Assembly: GCA_048013815.1 (NCBI GenBank)
Contig: CM106585.1
Coordinates: 18,724,001-18,788,000, forward strand
Direction: 5' to 3'
From: Setoptus koraiensis
Lineage: Eukaryota; Arthropoda
DNA: 64,000 nt
Made by a program: the position numbers and the translations under genes. Positions 1 to 12,880 of this stretch are shown piece after piece; position 1 is the stretch's first letter; each line of letters begins with the position of its first letter. The notes beneath the pieces were generated by a model that saw only the letters and a program-made list of their open reading frames with translations, made no database searches and was not told where the DNA came from.

Positions 1-3000
1 GACCTGAAATAAACAACCATCGGCGACCTGGCACAATGCTGAAAGCTGGCCAGCCCATTGGAACGCGATTGAGCACCCAACTAAGGTTTCGCCTCTCCTC
101 GGCTTGTCACCAGGGAGAAAGCGAGAGCAAGTGAGGCCCGTGTTGTGTTCTCGTCGTCGTTGTTGTAGTTGTTGTTGTTTATACCGTGTCTAGTTGTCAC
201 CTAAAGCTCATGATTGATCACCAGCCGAAATAGTGGAGCTCGCTGTGTGTGTGTGTGTCGCGCAGGTCGGCCTGTTCCACATTTTTGCCATTACTATTGC
301 TTTCAGACACGTGAAGCCTCAAGTTTGAGGCTCGAATCAGCGCTTCTCTCGTGGGGCTCCTCTGTTCTCATCGAACTCCACACACACACACAATCATAGA
401 ATTTGATATTCGAACCAGAACACACATCCCAGCATGAGTGTGTGTGTGTGTGCTGTCAGCAAAAGAATGACGAACGAGTAGAGCGGTAGAGTAGTAGTTG
501 GCTAATATCGGCCCAGATACATTTTGCAGGCGTTACGTTTTATTATTTAGCCACACTAGTATTTTATTTTCTGCCCGATTATCATTTCTGGCCATCGGTT
601 TGACCAAACTTGCGTAACCAGGCTGACCAATGGATTCGCGTGAATCACTCACACACACTGATCATTCGCATATTTTTTATATCTAGTGTCACCCCAGAGG
701 CCTCCGTCGCGCCACGCAAAGTGCACTAACCGGCCGCACCCATTCCCTCGCCAATGTGCACCGGCCACAAGCGGGCGTGACCTCACAAGTCAGAGCGAGA
801 GAGTGTCAGAGCGAGCTGCAGGCCGGTGACACAGCCAGCTAGCTTGCCAGACCGGAGCAGCTGTTGTTTGTTTGTCAATTCATTGCGCAATCCGTGATCT
901 ATGTTTATTCGTGTCTTTGGCACAGTGTCTCGCCATTGGCCCATCGATCGTCAGTATATTAACAAGCAGCAGCAGCAACAAATATAAATATATCAGATAT
1001 TTATGTATCAGATGTGTGTATGTGATGTATGCGCGCCATTTGCATGGTCACTGTCTGGGCGTCTTGGTGTGCAATTGCATCGGCGCTGCTGTTTGGCCGA
1101 TTATTGATCGCCTAAGTGGGGTTCACACTTGAACACAAACGCAACGCACCTAACAGCGCAGCCAACTTGACTTGCATGAGCTGTTACATCAATTGATTGT
1201 GATAAGCCGATTTGTTTTTTGCTCTGCCTCTCTCTCTCTCTCGCTTTGTCGTGTGTGAGTCTCACCATTTGGAGCGCGCAATTTCTTTTAGAGGCGCTTT
1301 GTCTTACATAAAGGATATATTGTTACTCCGACGAGACCACTATTGCATAAGCGCACAAACAAGAGCAGCGTCAGCACAGAGTTGCTGTTGTTCTCGCTGT
1401 TGCTGCTGTCGTTGTTGTTTGTCGGTTGTCGGTCGTTGGTTGTTGGAGATGCGTCCACACTCGCGGCTCAGAATAGCTGACAGCGTTCGATTTAGCTCTG
1501 CCATTCGATGCGACCCGATCCATTTGATACATTCAAATTGTTTGTCGTTGTTTTTATCCAAATTGTTTTTATCTAGTTGCTTTATAGACTGAAGTGCAAG
1601 TGTATAACTTGTACACAGTATAAGTGAGCGAGCGGACAGAATAAAATAGAAAATAAAGAGAGAAAGTGGCGCGCCACATCGCAGCCAGTAACGGATGAGC
1701 CGTGACCAGTGGATGGTCGCGCCAGTTTGGGCCTCCACGCTCGACACGGATATTGGCGACGCAACTGGCTAGATACGAAACGAAAGAGGGCCACTGCATG
1801 CAAGAGATAGATAGGCCGCAGGATCGAGGCGGCGGGGGATATAATTGATTTATTGAATGCGCGCACCGTCCACTGTTTGTGCCAGCAGCCAAGTTTGTCT
1901 TGCCGGCACAGCGACATGCCTAAAGTGTGCAACCCGCAACAGCGACGCTCAAGTTGTTGCAGTTGTTGGCTCGCCAAACTGTGCCGGCAACTAGAGTGTG
2001 TGGGCGCCTCATGAGACTGGCTGCATTTTAAAAAAAATCAAGCCAATGTCACCACTAGTCGCTGCTCATATTTCATCTCGTGTCGCAGTTTGTGCAGTTT
2101 GTCGCGACTCGTCGCGACATGGAGCGCGTGACAGTGTAAAAAGCGACCCACGAGCGCTTGGCATGGGCGGCAGCGGGGGTAATGATTATTTATTATTGCA
2201 ATTATGGCTGCTTATCATCATGATAATATCATGGCATCAATAATGTGCGATTCGTATAAAAAAATAAACACCCACTAGAGAGAGAGGAGCGCAAAAAATT
2301 GGCTAGCTCGCCAATCAACGCAAGCGCGCTCCATTCGGCGCAATTGCGCCTTGATTATTGCCCAGTGACAGCTTAAGATGGGCAACGATAAAAGCGTGCC
2401 ACAAAAACAACCCTCCAGCCTCCAGCTAGCGCCAGGTCACACAATTGAACATGCAATGTCTGTCGTAACTTGATAATTGGCGCTGACGAGCACGTGATCA
2501 CTAATTAGACACGAGCACTTGTCATGATTATGTTGTCTCATGGAAATGCATCCACTTGGCGCGCGCAATTGGCTCGACACGTCCGCCGGCCCGATTTCGA
2601 TCGGCACTGTCGCAATTTATCTATGCCAGTCGATTGTCTCGGCCCGTGTTGTGCGGCGCTGGTGGCTTGTTCAAACGTCGGTGGCTCGTTCAAACGTTGG
2701 TGGCTTGTTCAAACGTTGGCCCACAGCCTACAAGTGCGCCCGTAATTGAACGACTGGCTCGTTGTGGGCCAAATTGTTTTCATCCCAACCGGTCGCCACT
2801 GCACCGGCTACCTCTGGCGCCGCAAAACGACTCGCCAGTTCGCGTGGGCCCGCCATATCAGCAGCAGCAGCAACAACAGCGACAGCAACAACAACAACGG
2901 CGACAACAACGGCGACAACAACATTCTCGCGCTGCATAATGCAAACGTTGGGTTACACATTGAATAATAACTCGCTCGTGTGTTTCAAATGGCTCTGCCC

Positions 3001-3850
3001 TAGTTGACAGTGACACTTTTTGCAAACGCGCTCGCTTGGCGCGCCTATAAATAAATAACCACTTGCCAGCAAACTTTATTTCCAGCGAGCCTCTTTGCGC
3101 TGGCAGCCTCTTGCGATCTGTCCGCCTGTCTGTCTCGCTTCTCTTGGCTTTATACTCGCTTATGCGGCTTATGTGTTGCGCCCGTGCGCGCCGTGTGACA
3201 TTGCACGAGCCTCGTCGCGCCAAATGTAACGTCGTCGTCGTCGTCGTCGTCGTCGCTGTAAAGAATTGCCAAAACCCATCGGACTCAAACTCGACTCGCA
3301 CAATCACAGTGTGCAAGACAATCAATGTTTGCGCCGGGCACGCGCTGCCGGCAACATCATTGGGTGTTTGCGAATTAATTTATGGCCCACGCCGCTCGGC
3401 TTAGTTTGTTTGTGCGTGCCACACTCACCCGGCGCCGGCGCTGCCCGCCTGGCCAAGCGGGCTTGCAACGCAATGTTGTTATGCAAATTAGTTTGCGCTA
3501 GCTGCGACTATGCGCCGGGTTGCCACGTTGCGTCAACGCGCTCCAGCCCGGCAACAAACGGCGCCCAATGAGTCATGGCCCATGATGGATCATCATCATG
3601 GGCGCTTATATAACAATCAGGGCGCTTGCACATTATATAACAAACTGAAAACTGTTTGCTCGGCGCCGTCTTGCCGCAAGCCCTTGCGTCAAATAGATAC
3701 TCTCTCTCTCGCTAGTGAGCGCCGGCGCTCACTAGCGAGCTAATCATCGGCTGGCGACGGGCTAAAAACTAAAAAAAGAGTTACACTTGGCACGCCCGTG
3801 CAAACTGTTTTGTCGCGCCACCCTTACACACTGATCATTTGCTGCGCCCA

Positions 3851-3913
3851 TTGTATAATGTGCGACTTGTATAATGTGCGACTTGTGTAATGTGCGACTT
3901 GTGTAATGTGCGG
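3851..3913. repeat. 16-bp tandem repeat, about 4 copies
   Basis: Unit TTGTATAATGTGCGAC is repeated head to tail. Copies 3 and 4 carry an A to G change (TTGTGTAATG). A second array follows about 70 bp later. Confidence 0.85.
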
Positions 3914-3980
3914 TGACTTGCCGTAACTCGGCGGCGCACCCCCAATAATAATATTGAATATTTTCAATCGCTGTCGCAAT

Positions 3981-4024
3981 TGGCTGCCGCTTTGGCTGCC
4001 GCTTTGGCTGCCGCTTTGGCTGCG
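3981..4024. repeat. 12-bp tandem repeat, about 3.7 copies
   Basis: Unit TGGCTGCCGCTT is repeated without change, then decays into a GCCC-rich stretch. Confidence 0.85.
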
Positions 4025-7000
4025 CCCGCCCGCCCGCCCGGCCCGCGTGCCAAATGCTAAACGCCAAGATAAAGCGCGCGACAGCCCGCGACGCGCCAGT
4101 GGGGGGCGCCCCGTCCGACACGCACGCGGCCCCACGGCCCAACAGTGCGCCGGGCCCCAAAAAGTGACATGTCCGCTCATTGCGTAATCCCTGGCGCTCG
4201 TAATCACTATTTGATGTTCTGGCAAAAGTTGGCCACGTTCCTGTGCCGAGTCGTGCGCGTACACGTTTGCGGCCCGGCCCCGGCCGAAATTCTTGACTTG
4301 GGCCCGCTCGTGAGGCCCGCTTGTCTGGGCTCGCTCGTGTGCGCTGTTGTCGCGGCCCGCACTCGTGTCGCCGCAAGCGGCCCCCGTTGGCCAGGGTTGG
4401 CCAGGGTTGGTCTGACGATCCAAGTCCGGCTCGTGCTTCCGTTCGTCGGTGGCAATTAAAACTGGCGGCCATTTTGCTGTCATTCATCTTGACCGTTGCG
4501 CTGCAACTCGCTGACCAAAGTCTAGCCAGCGCGGCCGGGGCACGTAGCCGGCGCGTGTGTCGCCCGCGCTTATGTCACCAACTGCAATCGACGTGCCGCA
4601 TTTGGCCGGCCATCGGGCCACTGTTGCGCCGACCGCACCGCCCAGCGGCCATCGTCGGGCCGGCCATGGGTCATCTTTGGCGGCAGCGTTATTTTCGTCT
4701 GCGCGTCTCTGTGTGTTGGCCGTTTCGTGTGCCAGCAACTGTGTGTGTGTGTGTGCATAATTGTTGTCCATTTGGCGGCCATAATGAACTCAGCGCCGTC
4801 TCTGGCTCCTGTGTGTGTAGAGGTTTCGTTTCTCCGGCCGGCCAACTATGATTGATTGTTGTTTCTGGCTGGCTGGCTGGCTGGCCGGCGGTTGCCGCAG
4901 CTTGGCGGCTGTGGTGGTTGCCCGCAGTAGCAAATGAAAATGAGCAAAATGATGCAACTACCAACTTTTGGCCCGGCACCATTAACGGTGTTTTGGTGGC
5001 GGTGGTGCGATACACAAACGGCATTTGCATGTCGCTGTTGTGTGTGTGTGTGCCAAAGTCAAACTGTGCCTAATGGTTGTTTAGCTCGCCGATTGGCGCT
5101 TCTCTCCTGCGGCGCCACACAGCTACGCCAAGCGGCTGCCCGATGGTAGCCAGCGCTCAGTTTGATGCCATCATTATGATGTCATAATTTTTGACTCGGC
5201 CGCTGATTGCTAATTAATATTAATTGCAATTTGTGCTGCGCGCGAATTGACGCAGCCGCCGCTGCCGCCGGTCGCTGGCCGGCCCGCCGGCTCGATCGGT
5301 CAGTGTCTAGGCGATTCAATTTAATCCAATTTCCAATTGGCTCTCCGGTGCGCAGCTCGAGACGGCGAGCCGGCGAGCTTTGCATAAGCAGCGAGCCTGC
5401 ATGACAAGCGAGCCCGCTGCAGCGCGGTGTGCGCGGCGCGGTGCGCCGCGCCGGCACAAGATGCTGCTTTTGTGCGCGCACTAAAAATATCTTGCAATCG
5501 TAATCGCACACACACACAATTGTTGTGTGTTACATAACGACTGGCCATATAAAATAAAATTAGAAGCAGCGCAATTGAATTAGTAGCGCCGCGGCCAACA
5601 GCGAAACAAACAACCCATTCTCTTAATAGGTCCAATCGAATGGCCGTGTGTTACAAATGATAATAATAGAAGCAGAGCAGTGTGTGCGCTGGATAAATAA
5701 GTTGGATAAGTAAAAAATAAATGGACGCCATGATTTATTGAGTGTGTGATTGCCAGAGATGAACAACAAAACATTCATGCGCCGCTAATGCTCGTCAAAG
5801 GCTTTAAAATAGGCCTAATTCCGCTGGCTGCTGCGGCCGGCGCTCCGGCCAGAGCCAACGAAAGTTGCGGCCAGCGCCGAGCGAACGCCCAGCAAACGCC
5901 GAGCAAACGCCGAGAGAACGCCGAGAACAAGAGCGAGCGAACGCCGACAACAAGAGCGAGAAGACGAGGGCCAATCGCCTTATATCGCTCGCTCTGGCTC
6001 ACATATAAACCACCAACCAGATCAGGCTGCACAAGTACAAGTTAACCCAGTTGCCCCTTGTCGCCCTGCTAGCCCCAGCGTTGACTCGGCTGCCGGCGCT
6101 GTCGCTGTTGTTGCTGTCGCTGTTGTTGTTGCTGTTGTTGCTGTTGTTGTTGGTGGTGGCGGTGGCGGCGATGCTGTCGTTGTGTAATGTGTGGCTGCTA
6201 GTTGCAAATAATGTTACGTAATATTGCGTAAGTGGTACACACACACACACTGCATAGCAAATAATCAATTTATTATCATTGTGTGTGCTTCTCTAGCGGC
6301 CACTTGGCTTATCCGCGAATCCAGTTGAAGCGCCACGATGATGATTAATGTTTGTGTATCTCGTTCTCACTACTTTTTCGCTCTTGTTAGCCGTATCATT
6401 CCCGTTCAGTGTGTTACATCTCATGCCACTACTGCTGCAACCTGTAACAGTGGCTCGCTGCTGCTGCAACCTGTTCGCCGCTTTAAAACTTTTCAAACTT
6501 TATCTCGCCCGTCAGTCGGCTGCGGTCGGCCGGCCGCAGCCGGTCAGCGCCGCCACTGGCGCTTCTTCTCGCCTCTTCTCGGCTCGTCTTGGCTCGTCTT
6601 GCCTCTTCTTGCCCCTTGTTGGCTCGTCGTCTTGCACATGCACGCCAAACGCAACGCCAGCGATAATGGACAATGGATTGTTTTTATTAGCCCCGCGTCT
6701 GTCTACTGTTGTTTGTTTGTTTTGCCTGACGTGATTGCGTCATAACGTCCTCTTTAAACGTTACGCCATTGCTGGGGCCACTATATTAGCGCAGTGTGTG
6801 TGTGTGTAAAAAGAAGACCAACAAGAAGTGAATTATGAGCCATGTTTTTCTCCATCCGTTTATCTATTGTTTGCAAATTGTTAACACCATCGTCATTGTT
6901 ATACACACACACACACTGTCTCGGAATGGCACAACATTTCTCGTTGGCAATCACAACAATATCCAATAACTAATAGCGGCACCAGCACAAGTGTCCAATT

Positions 7001-10000
7001 GGTCTCGCCAAATTTGGCCTGCCTGCCTCTTATCTCATAACTAGATTTGTTGCCTCTGCCTCTGCCGTTGTTGCTGTTGCCGTTGTTGTTGTTGTTGTTG
7101 TTGTTGCCGTCTGCTGTTGTTGCCGATGTTGTTGTTGCTGTTGTTGCCGTTGGTTGCGTCATCGGGTTGCGCTATTGGCCCTGGCCTACACATGGCGAGA
7201 TGGCGAGATGGCGCAACAACAAAACAACAACTATTGCCAATCAATCACCTGTAATCAATGTTGATGGCGAACTGGCGCTAAACACTCATCGTTGTTGTTC
7301 ATCATGGGCCGTGTATCGGCACTGGCCAACACTGGCCAAGACTGGCCGGCTGCGTCACTCACTGTTTGTGGCCAGTCCGTGTGCCATGTCCGTGTCCGTG
7401 TCCGTATCCATGCACAGTCGGCGCTGTCAATAGGACAGACCGAGTGTGTCGGTCACACCGCGCCCGCCGAAATTGTTTGCGGTACCTCTGGCGCTATTCA
7501 TAATATTGCTGCGCCCGTTGCGGCCGGCCCGGCAGCTCGGCCGGCAACCAATGCGGCGACCAATGGCCACCGCAGCGAAACGCGACAGCCCAGCCACGAT
7601 GAGCCCAGCTCGAACAGAGAAAATGTGAAAATTTGAAAATGCGATTCGTTGCCCGCTACAAATACCACCTTTTAATGATGATGGATGGATCTATCGCTTT
7701 TTGTTCACAAATCTAATAATTCCGGCCCATTGATTGCCAAGATGATGTCTCATTTAAGCCGCGCACCGTCCATCGTCCTAATGACCTGTCCAATTCAGCG
7801 GCTCTTGTCTTGTTTGGCCAGCTCGCAGCTTGGCCTAGCCGGCGCCGCCAAACACTCGGCAACCCCGACAATTGTTGTTGAACAGCAGTGTGTCTACTTG
7901 AATTACCTGTCGCAAATATGACGCAAACGACCAGCCACACGGATTTGTGGTGTCTGGCACGTGTTACGTGCACAAAGGGGCTGCTGCTGCGCACACCAAG
8001 CCGAAATAAGCCGCCTGCTGCTGGATAATAGCTGACTGGGCCTCTTGACAGTGTCCTTTGAATTCTTTCTCCTTTACCTGGCGCAACATTTCACTTTCTG
8101 CTCGCCACTTCTGGCCAACATTTATCTTACCGCCAGCGGCCCCTTGTAGGCGCCAAATATTGGCTTTGGGCCGGGCACTTGCCAGCGCGCGCCAGTCCAA
8201 CGATCTTGGCCGAGCCAGCGCGACCTGTCTGCTGTCGATTCGACAGCAATTCTGCTGTCGAATCGCCAGCACGCGCTCTGCCGATTATTGGCTATATCCG
8301 AATAAATTGAAAAAGTAAGTCTCTCTCTCTCCCTCTGGCCGTGCTGGCTGACCGGCCGCCTCAAAGATTACAGCGGCCCCGTAATGTCTGGCCGGCCCAT
8401 TATCTCGCCTGATGATCTCATTATCGTTTGGGGCCTGGCGCCACTTTGGTGCAACGCTGGTCCACCAGCTCACAATCACACAGTGTCTGTGCGAGCTGCG
8501 CGCTCGCCACTGATCTTTGGCGATCCAGCCAGCCAGTCGGCTGGTCAACGAGAAAGAAAAAACTTATCTCGCCCTTGTGTGGCTCCTTCGGGCCCCACTG
8601 GCTGCAGGTTGGCCGTGGCTCGCTCTACGGAGGCTCGCCTCTGTGCGGGGCCCGTACGTCTGTTTGGCTGCTGCCATTGTAACGGCAAGATAAGAGACGG
8701 CCTCAAATCTAGATTAAAGTATTAGCGAGCGAGCGCTGTTTGGCTCACCATCAATTATTATATACGTTCTCTGTGTGTTGTGTGTTGCCATGTTTGATAT
8801 GACTGCACTTGTCCCGTAATTGTTTCCCCCCGCTGTCTGTGGGCTGCTGATCGTGCGAGCTGCACCTTCCGCCTCCCATCTCCCCTCGCGCTTTATAGGC
8901 AGCTAAGGCTATCCCAGCTCCCCCGATCTCTCGTGTGGTGGGCATTGTGTCCAGTGGCTCGTTCGGGCCAACTGATCCCTCCCTGGCAGCAGCAGCAGCA
9001 GCGGCAGGTCAACTGGCGCCGTGGTGCCGAGAGTCAAGTTCGCCGGCCAGCGATTCTATTGAGTGACTCGATTTGAGAGTCGAGAATAGAATCGCGAGTC
9101 ACTCGCCGCGCAAGAGCGGCGAAAAAGAATTTCGAGCGCCCGCGAGAGGCGTGTGGCTCTGATTCCGCTTCTCTCTGGGGTCGCTCAATCGAGCGACCGA
9201 TCGACGCAACGACCGATCGACGAAGCTTGCACCGCACGCCGGACAATGGACAATGCGCAGCGAGCACGGGACAAAATGGAGACGGACGGATCAATTCATG
9301 ATGATGATGTCTATCGACGCCAATCAAATATAACAGCGCTCCCATCTGTTGTTTGCGAGGCGAAATTGTTGTTGTTGTTGTTGCGCAATTGTCGCTGTTG
9401 TCGTGTGTGTGTGTGTGTGTTGGCGAGCATCAATTGTCGGCCGCGAACAAGTTTGAGCGGCCGAGTTGCGACGCGCGCGATCATGAAACGTATGATTAGC
9501 GAACAGTCGACAGCATGTAATCATGATGTCGGTTACCTGCGCTTGGCCACTGGCGCACAGGCTCTGTTGTGTTGTCTAAACTGGAAACTCAATTTTAGTT
9601 GCAAGCTGCGAAAAATGAGAAATTGCCGTCTGCAGCAATTGCGTTCGTTTGGAAGCCAAGGCTTCGATTTTTGTGGCGCGACTCTCTGAGTGCGACTCGG
9701 TCAAACTCGGGCTTGCAACTTGTTGTGCAAGGGCGCGCTGACTCATCGCTGTCGGCTGACTCACCGGCGGCTGGCCGCGCCGAGCGCAATCAGCGATCGG
9801 CAATCGTGGACGCAGTTTGCCATTTGAGATTTACAGCGAATTTAGCTGGCGAGCGCCGAGATTTACAGCGAATTGAGCTGGCGAGCCGAGCGAGTGTTCG
9901 CTTCTGTGCGCGATTCTTCTGTTCGCAGAGAAGCTGCCAAGACTCGCTGAGACTGTTTAATTGGCGCACTTCATTATGTCTTTGTGCGTCTCACACACAT

Positions 10001-12802
10001 CGGCGGCAGCATCGCCACGGAGCGACGCGGAGGCCGACGGGACGCTGACGGAGACGGGACGCTGACGGAGACGGGCAGCCAAACGCGGCGGACAGGCAGC
10101 CCGACGCGGACAAACAACAGACCGAGCGGCTGTCAGCTGACGGGCGTGATTTGCGCGTGGATGCACTTGACAGCAGCCAGTCAATCTCTCTTATTAACCG
10201 TCTGACTGGATGCTGCTGTTGTTTGTTGCTGTTGTTTGTTGCTGTTGTTTGTTGCCGTTGTTTTGTTGCAGCAGCCGGCCGGCAGCGCGAGTGGCGGCGC
10301 TGGCTTCGCTCCCATCGGCGTTGGCCGTCGAGATTTGCACAATTTGCGTTTGCTGCGAAACAACTCCGACGCAACAGCGCTTTGCGACCGGCCACTGGCG
10401 CTGGCACGGCCAAAACAAACAATATGAAATGGATCAGATGCTAATGATAATGATGCGGCAGCGTCACAATGTTGCCCATTGTTGTCGTATCGTGGCCGTT
10501 GTTGTCGCTAGCAGGCCCTCGAATTTCGAAGCCGCTGTCACGCTTCGAGGGGCGTGTGTGGTCCGACAAGTGCGCTCACTTCCTCGTTGGCTGATTAATT
10601 TGCAGCCAGAGGCGGCCGGCGACGAGCGCGCCACAAGCAGCGCCAGCCAACCAGCAACGAGCGACGAGCAGCGCCAAGGTCACCGGCGGCCGACATAGGT
10701 GCACACACGCTGGACGGCGCAAGAGGAAGTTTGCATATGATTAATTGTGACTCTCTGCCAGTTTGTTCCTCTGTTTCCTCTCGCTGGTCGAATCGCCCGC
10801 TCGCTCGCTGTGTGTGACACCGGGCACCTGTCGAACGCGCGTACTGTTCGCTGTCACACACACTCGGCCGCGTTGGCGCAATCATTGTGCCACAATTGTG
10901 CAGCATGCCGTCGCCGTTGCCGACTGACGGTGCACGGCGCGCAAACAATTGCGAGCATGAGACGGTCACATGCTCGCACAGTCGGTGCACTGGTCACCAG
11001 CGGATGGCGAACAAAGCTTCGAAAGCGGCGCAACGCGAGGCTTCTTTTCTCACAACTTGCGAGTCACAACTTGCGAGTCACAACTTGTCAGCGTTGTGAG
11101 TCACAAGTGTGCGCTTGTGGCCGCCGAACGCTCTTTCTAGCCGCACTGGCCAGCGAGAGTCTCGTTGCGCGACACACAGAGCGAGCGCTTCTGGCGGAAA
11201 GTTTCTGCGGCCGGCCGCCAAAGTAAACAAGCGGCCGGCCGGACAAAACGAGCGCCGGCTCGCCAAATTGAAATCGTTCGCCAGTGACATTGCGAGTGAC
11301 ATTTGTGATATGTGTGTGTGTGTGTTGCGACAAACGCAAACACTCTCACATGCTCGACACTTGTTAGCTCATCCGCTGTTGACTGAACAGTGTTGAGTCT
11401 CAACAGTTGAGAATCGTTCCCGGAGAATGCGCCATGATGGCAGCGCAATGTGGCCACATTGCGCGTCAATCAATCGGTGTGTCGTGTTGGCCGGCAGCGG
11501 CGCGACATGCGATTGGCGTGTTTTGTAAGCCAAGTTAAGAGCCAATAACAAGTGCCAAACGAACGCTGTCGAAGCAAACGAAGCAAATTGCGAATTCGCG
11601 AGCCGGCCATTGCATCGCGAGCATTGACGAGCGTTGCATCGCGACACCATTGCGACGGGCGACTGTGCAGCGCCCCGTTGGCCGCATTAACGCGGCAGCG
11701 CCTTGTTGGCCGCATTGCGCCCACTGACAGTGAGACTGGTGAGTCGGTGCCGCTGACGCGCTCGTCGTGCCACAACGACGCAATAAACGACGGCCAATCA
11801 CATTCAATCACACGCAATAATGTGTGTATAAATAGCGATAAGCGGGCCCCGCCGCCCGGACCGGCGGCAACAACATCCAGTCGGCCAGCCAACAACGACA
11901 ACCAACGACAGCCAGCAGCAACAGCGACAGCCAACAACAGCAACAGCGACCGCCGCACAGCGATGCGCTGCGCAGCGCAATTAGGAGCGCCGGGCAGCCG
12001 AGTTAATAGGCAATTAATTAGTGTCATTATGGGTCAGACGATAAGTAATTAGTTTACATTTAGTGTCATTCGATCGTCGTCGTCGCTGGCCGCCGGCGCG
12101 GCCAGCGCGCGGCCCCGCGACGCGTCAGCTGTCATGTGGTGCGTCCATCTAGGCGCCGCGTGAGCGCAGCGTCTGACACTGGCTCGCTCCGGCGATTCGG
12201 TGCCCATTCTGGCCGCTCGCAGTCCGATCGAACGCCCGTCGCAAGCCGTCGAACGCCGCCGAGCGCCCGTCGGACGCTCGCAGAACGCGCATCGCTCGCC
12301 AAGCGTTCGGCGACGTTCGGCGGCGTTCGGCGGGCACCGGGCATGTTGCACAACCGTTGTTTGTTCGGCACAACAATGGCCGGCTGTGCGTCGCAACCGC
12401 TCGGGCTTGCGCGACAACCGGCCGCTCGCCGGCGCAACGGGGGCCGCTCCGTGCGGCGTCGCTAATCCCGCCAGTGGCGCTCCTTGCAGCGCTCACTGGC
12501 CGCTCAGCGAGAAAGTGACTCGTTCTCGCACACACTCGCTTGCCCGGCCGCCAGTCTGCCGGCCGCCATTCTGTTGGGCCACTCTGACCGTCACAGTCTG
12601 ACCGTCACAGTCTGCCGGGCGATTCCGTCGAGCGACTCTGCCGGGCGATTAGCATCTCGCAGGAATTCAATTTCCCACAGAGCGCCCGATCGGGCGCACT
12701 GGCCACAATTCGCAGCGCCGGCTACCGGCCTGACTAATGCCGTTCGTGCCGCGCTCAGCGTCACCTCTTTGCCCATGCCCACGGTGCCCATGCGAGCGCC
12801 GT

Positions 12803-12880
12803 CGTTGCCGCCGTTGCCGCCGTTGCCGCCGTTGCCGCCGTTGCCGCCGTTGCCGCCGTTGCCGCCGTTGCCGCCGTTGC
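12803..12880. repeat. 9-bp tandem repeat (CGTTGCCGC), about 8.7 copies
   Basis: Perfect CGTTGCCGC repeats. They open frames on both strands encoding RRQ-type or PPLP-type peptides, which are artefacts of the array. Confidence 0.9.

Noticed and set aside
1212-1747. Overlapping open frames on both strands with Q, C and R runs
   Set aside because: They arise from TTG/CAA and CTG repeats, have no domain and no conserved start or splice context.
3762-4487. Minus-strand 241-codon open frame
   Set aside because: Two overlapping frames on the same strand are equally open and both run through 12- and 16-bp arrays; GC-rich sequence with few stop codons explains them.
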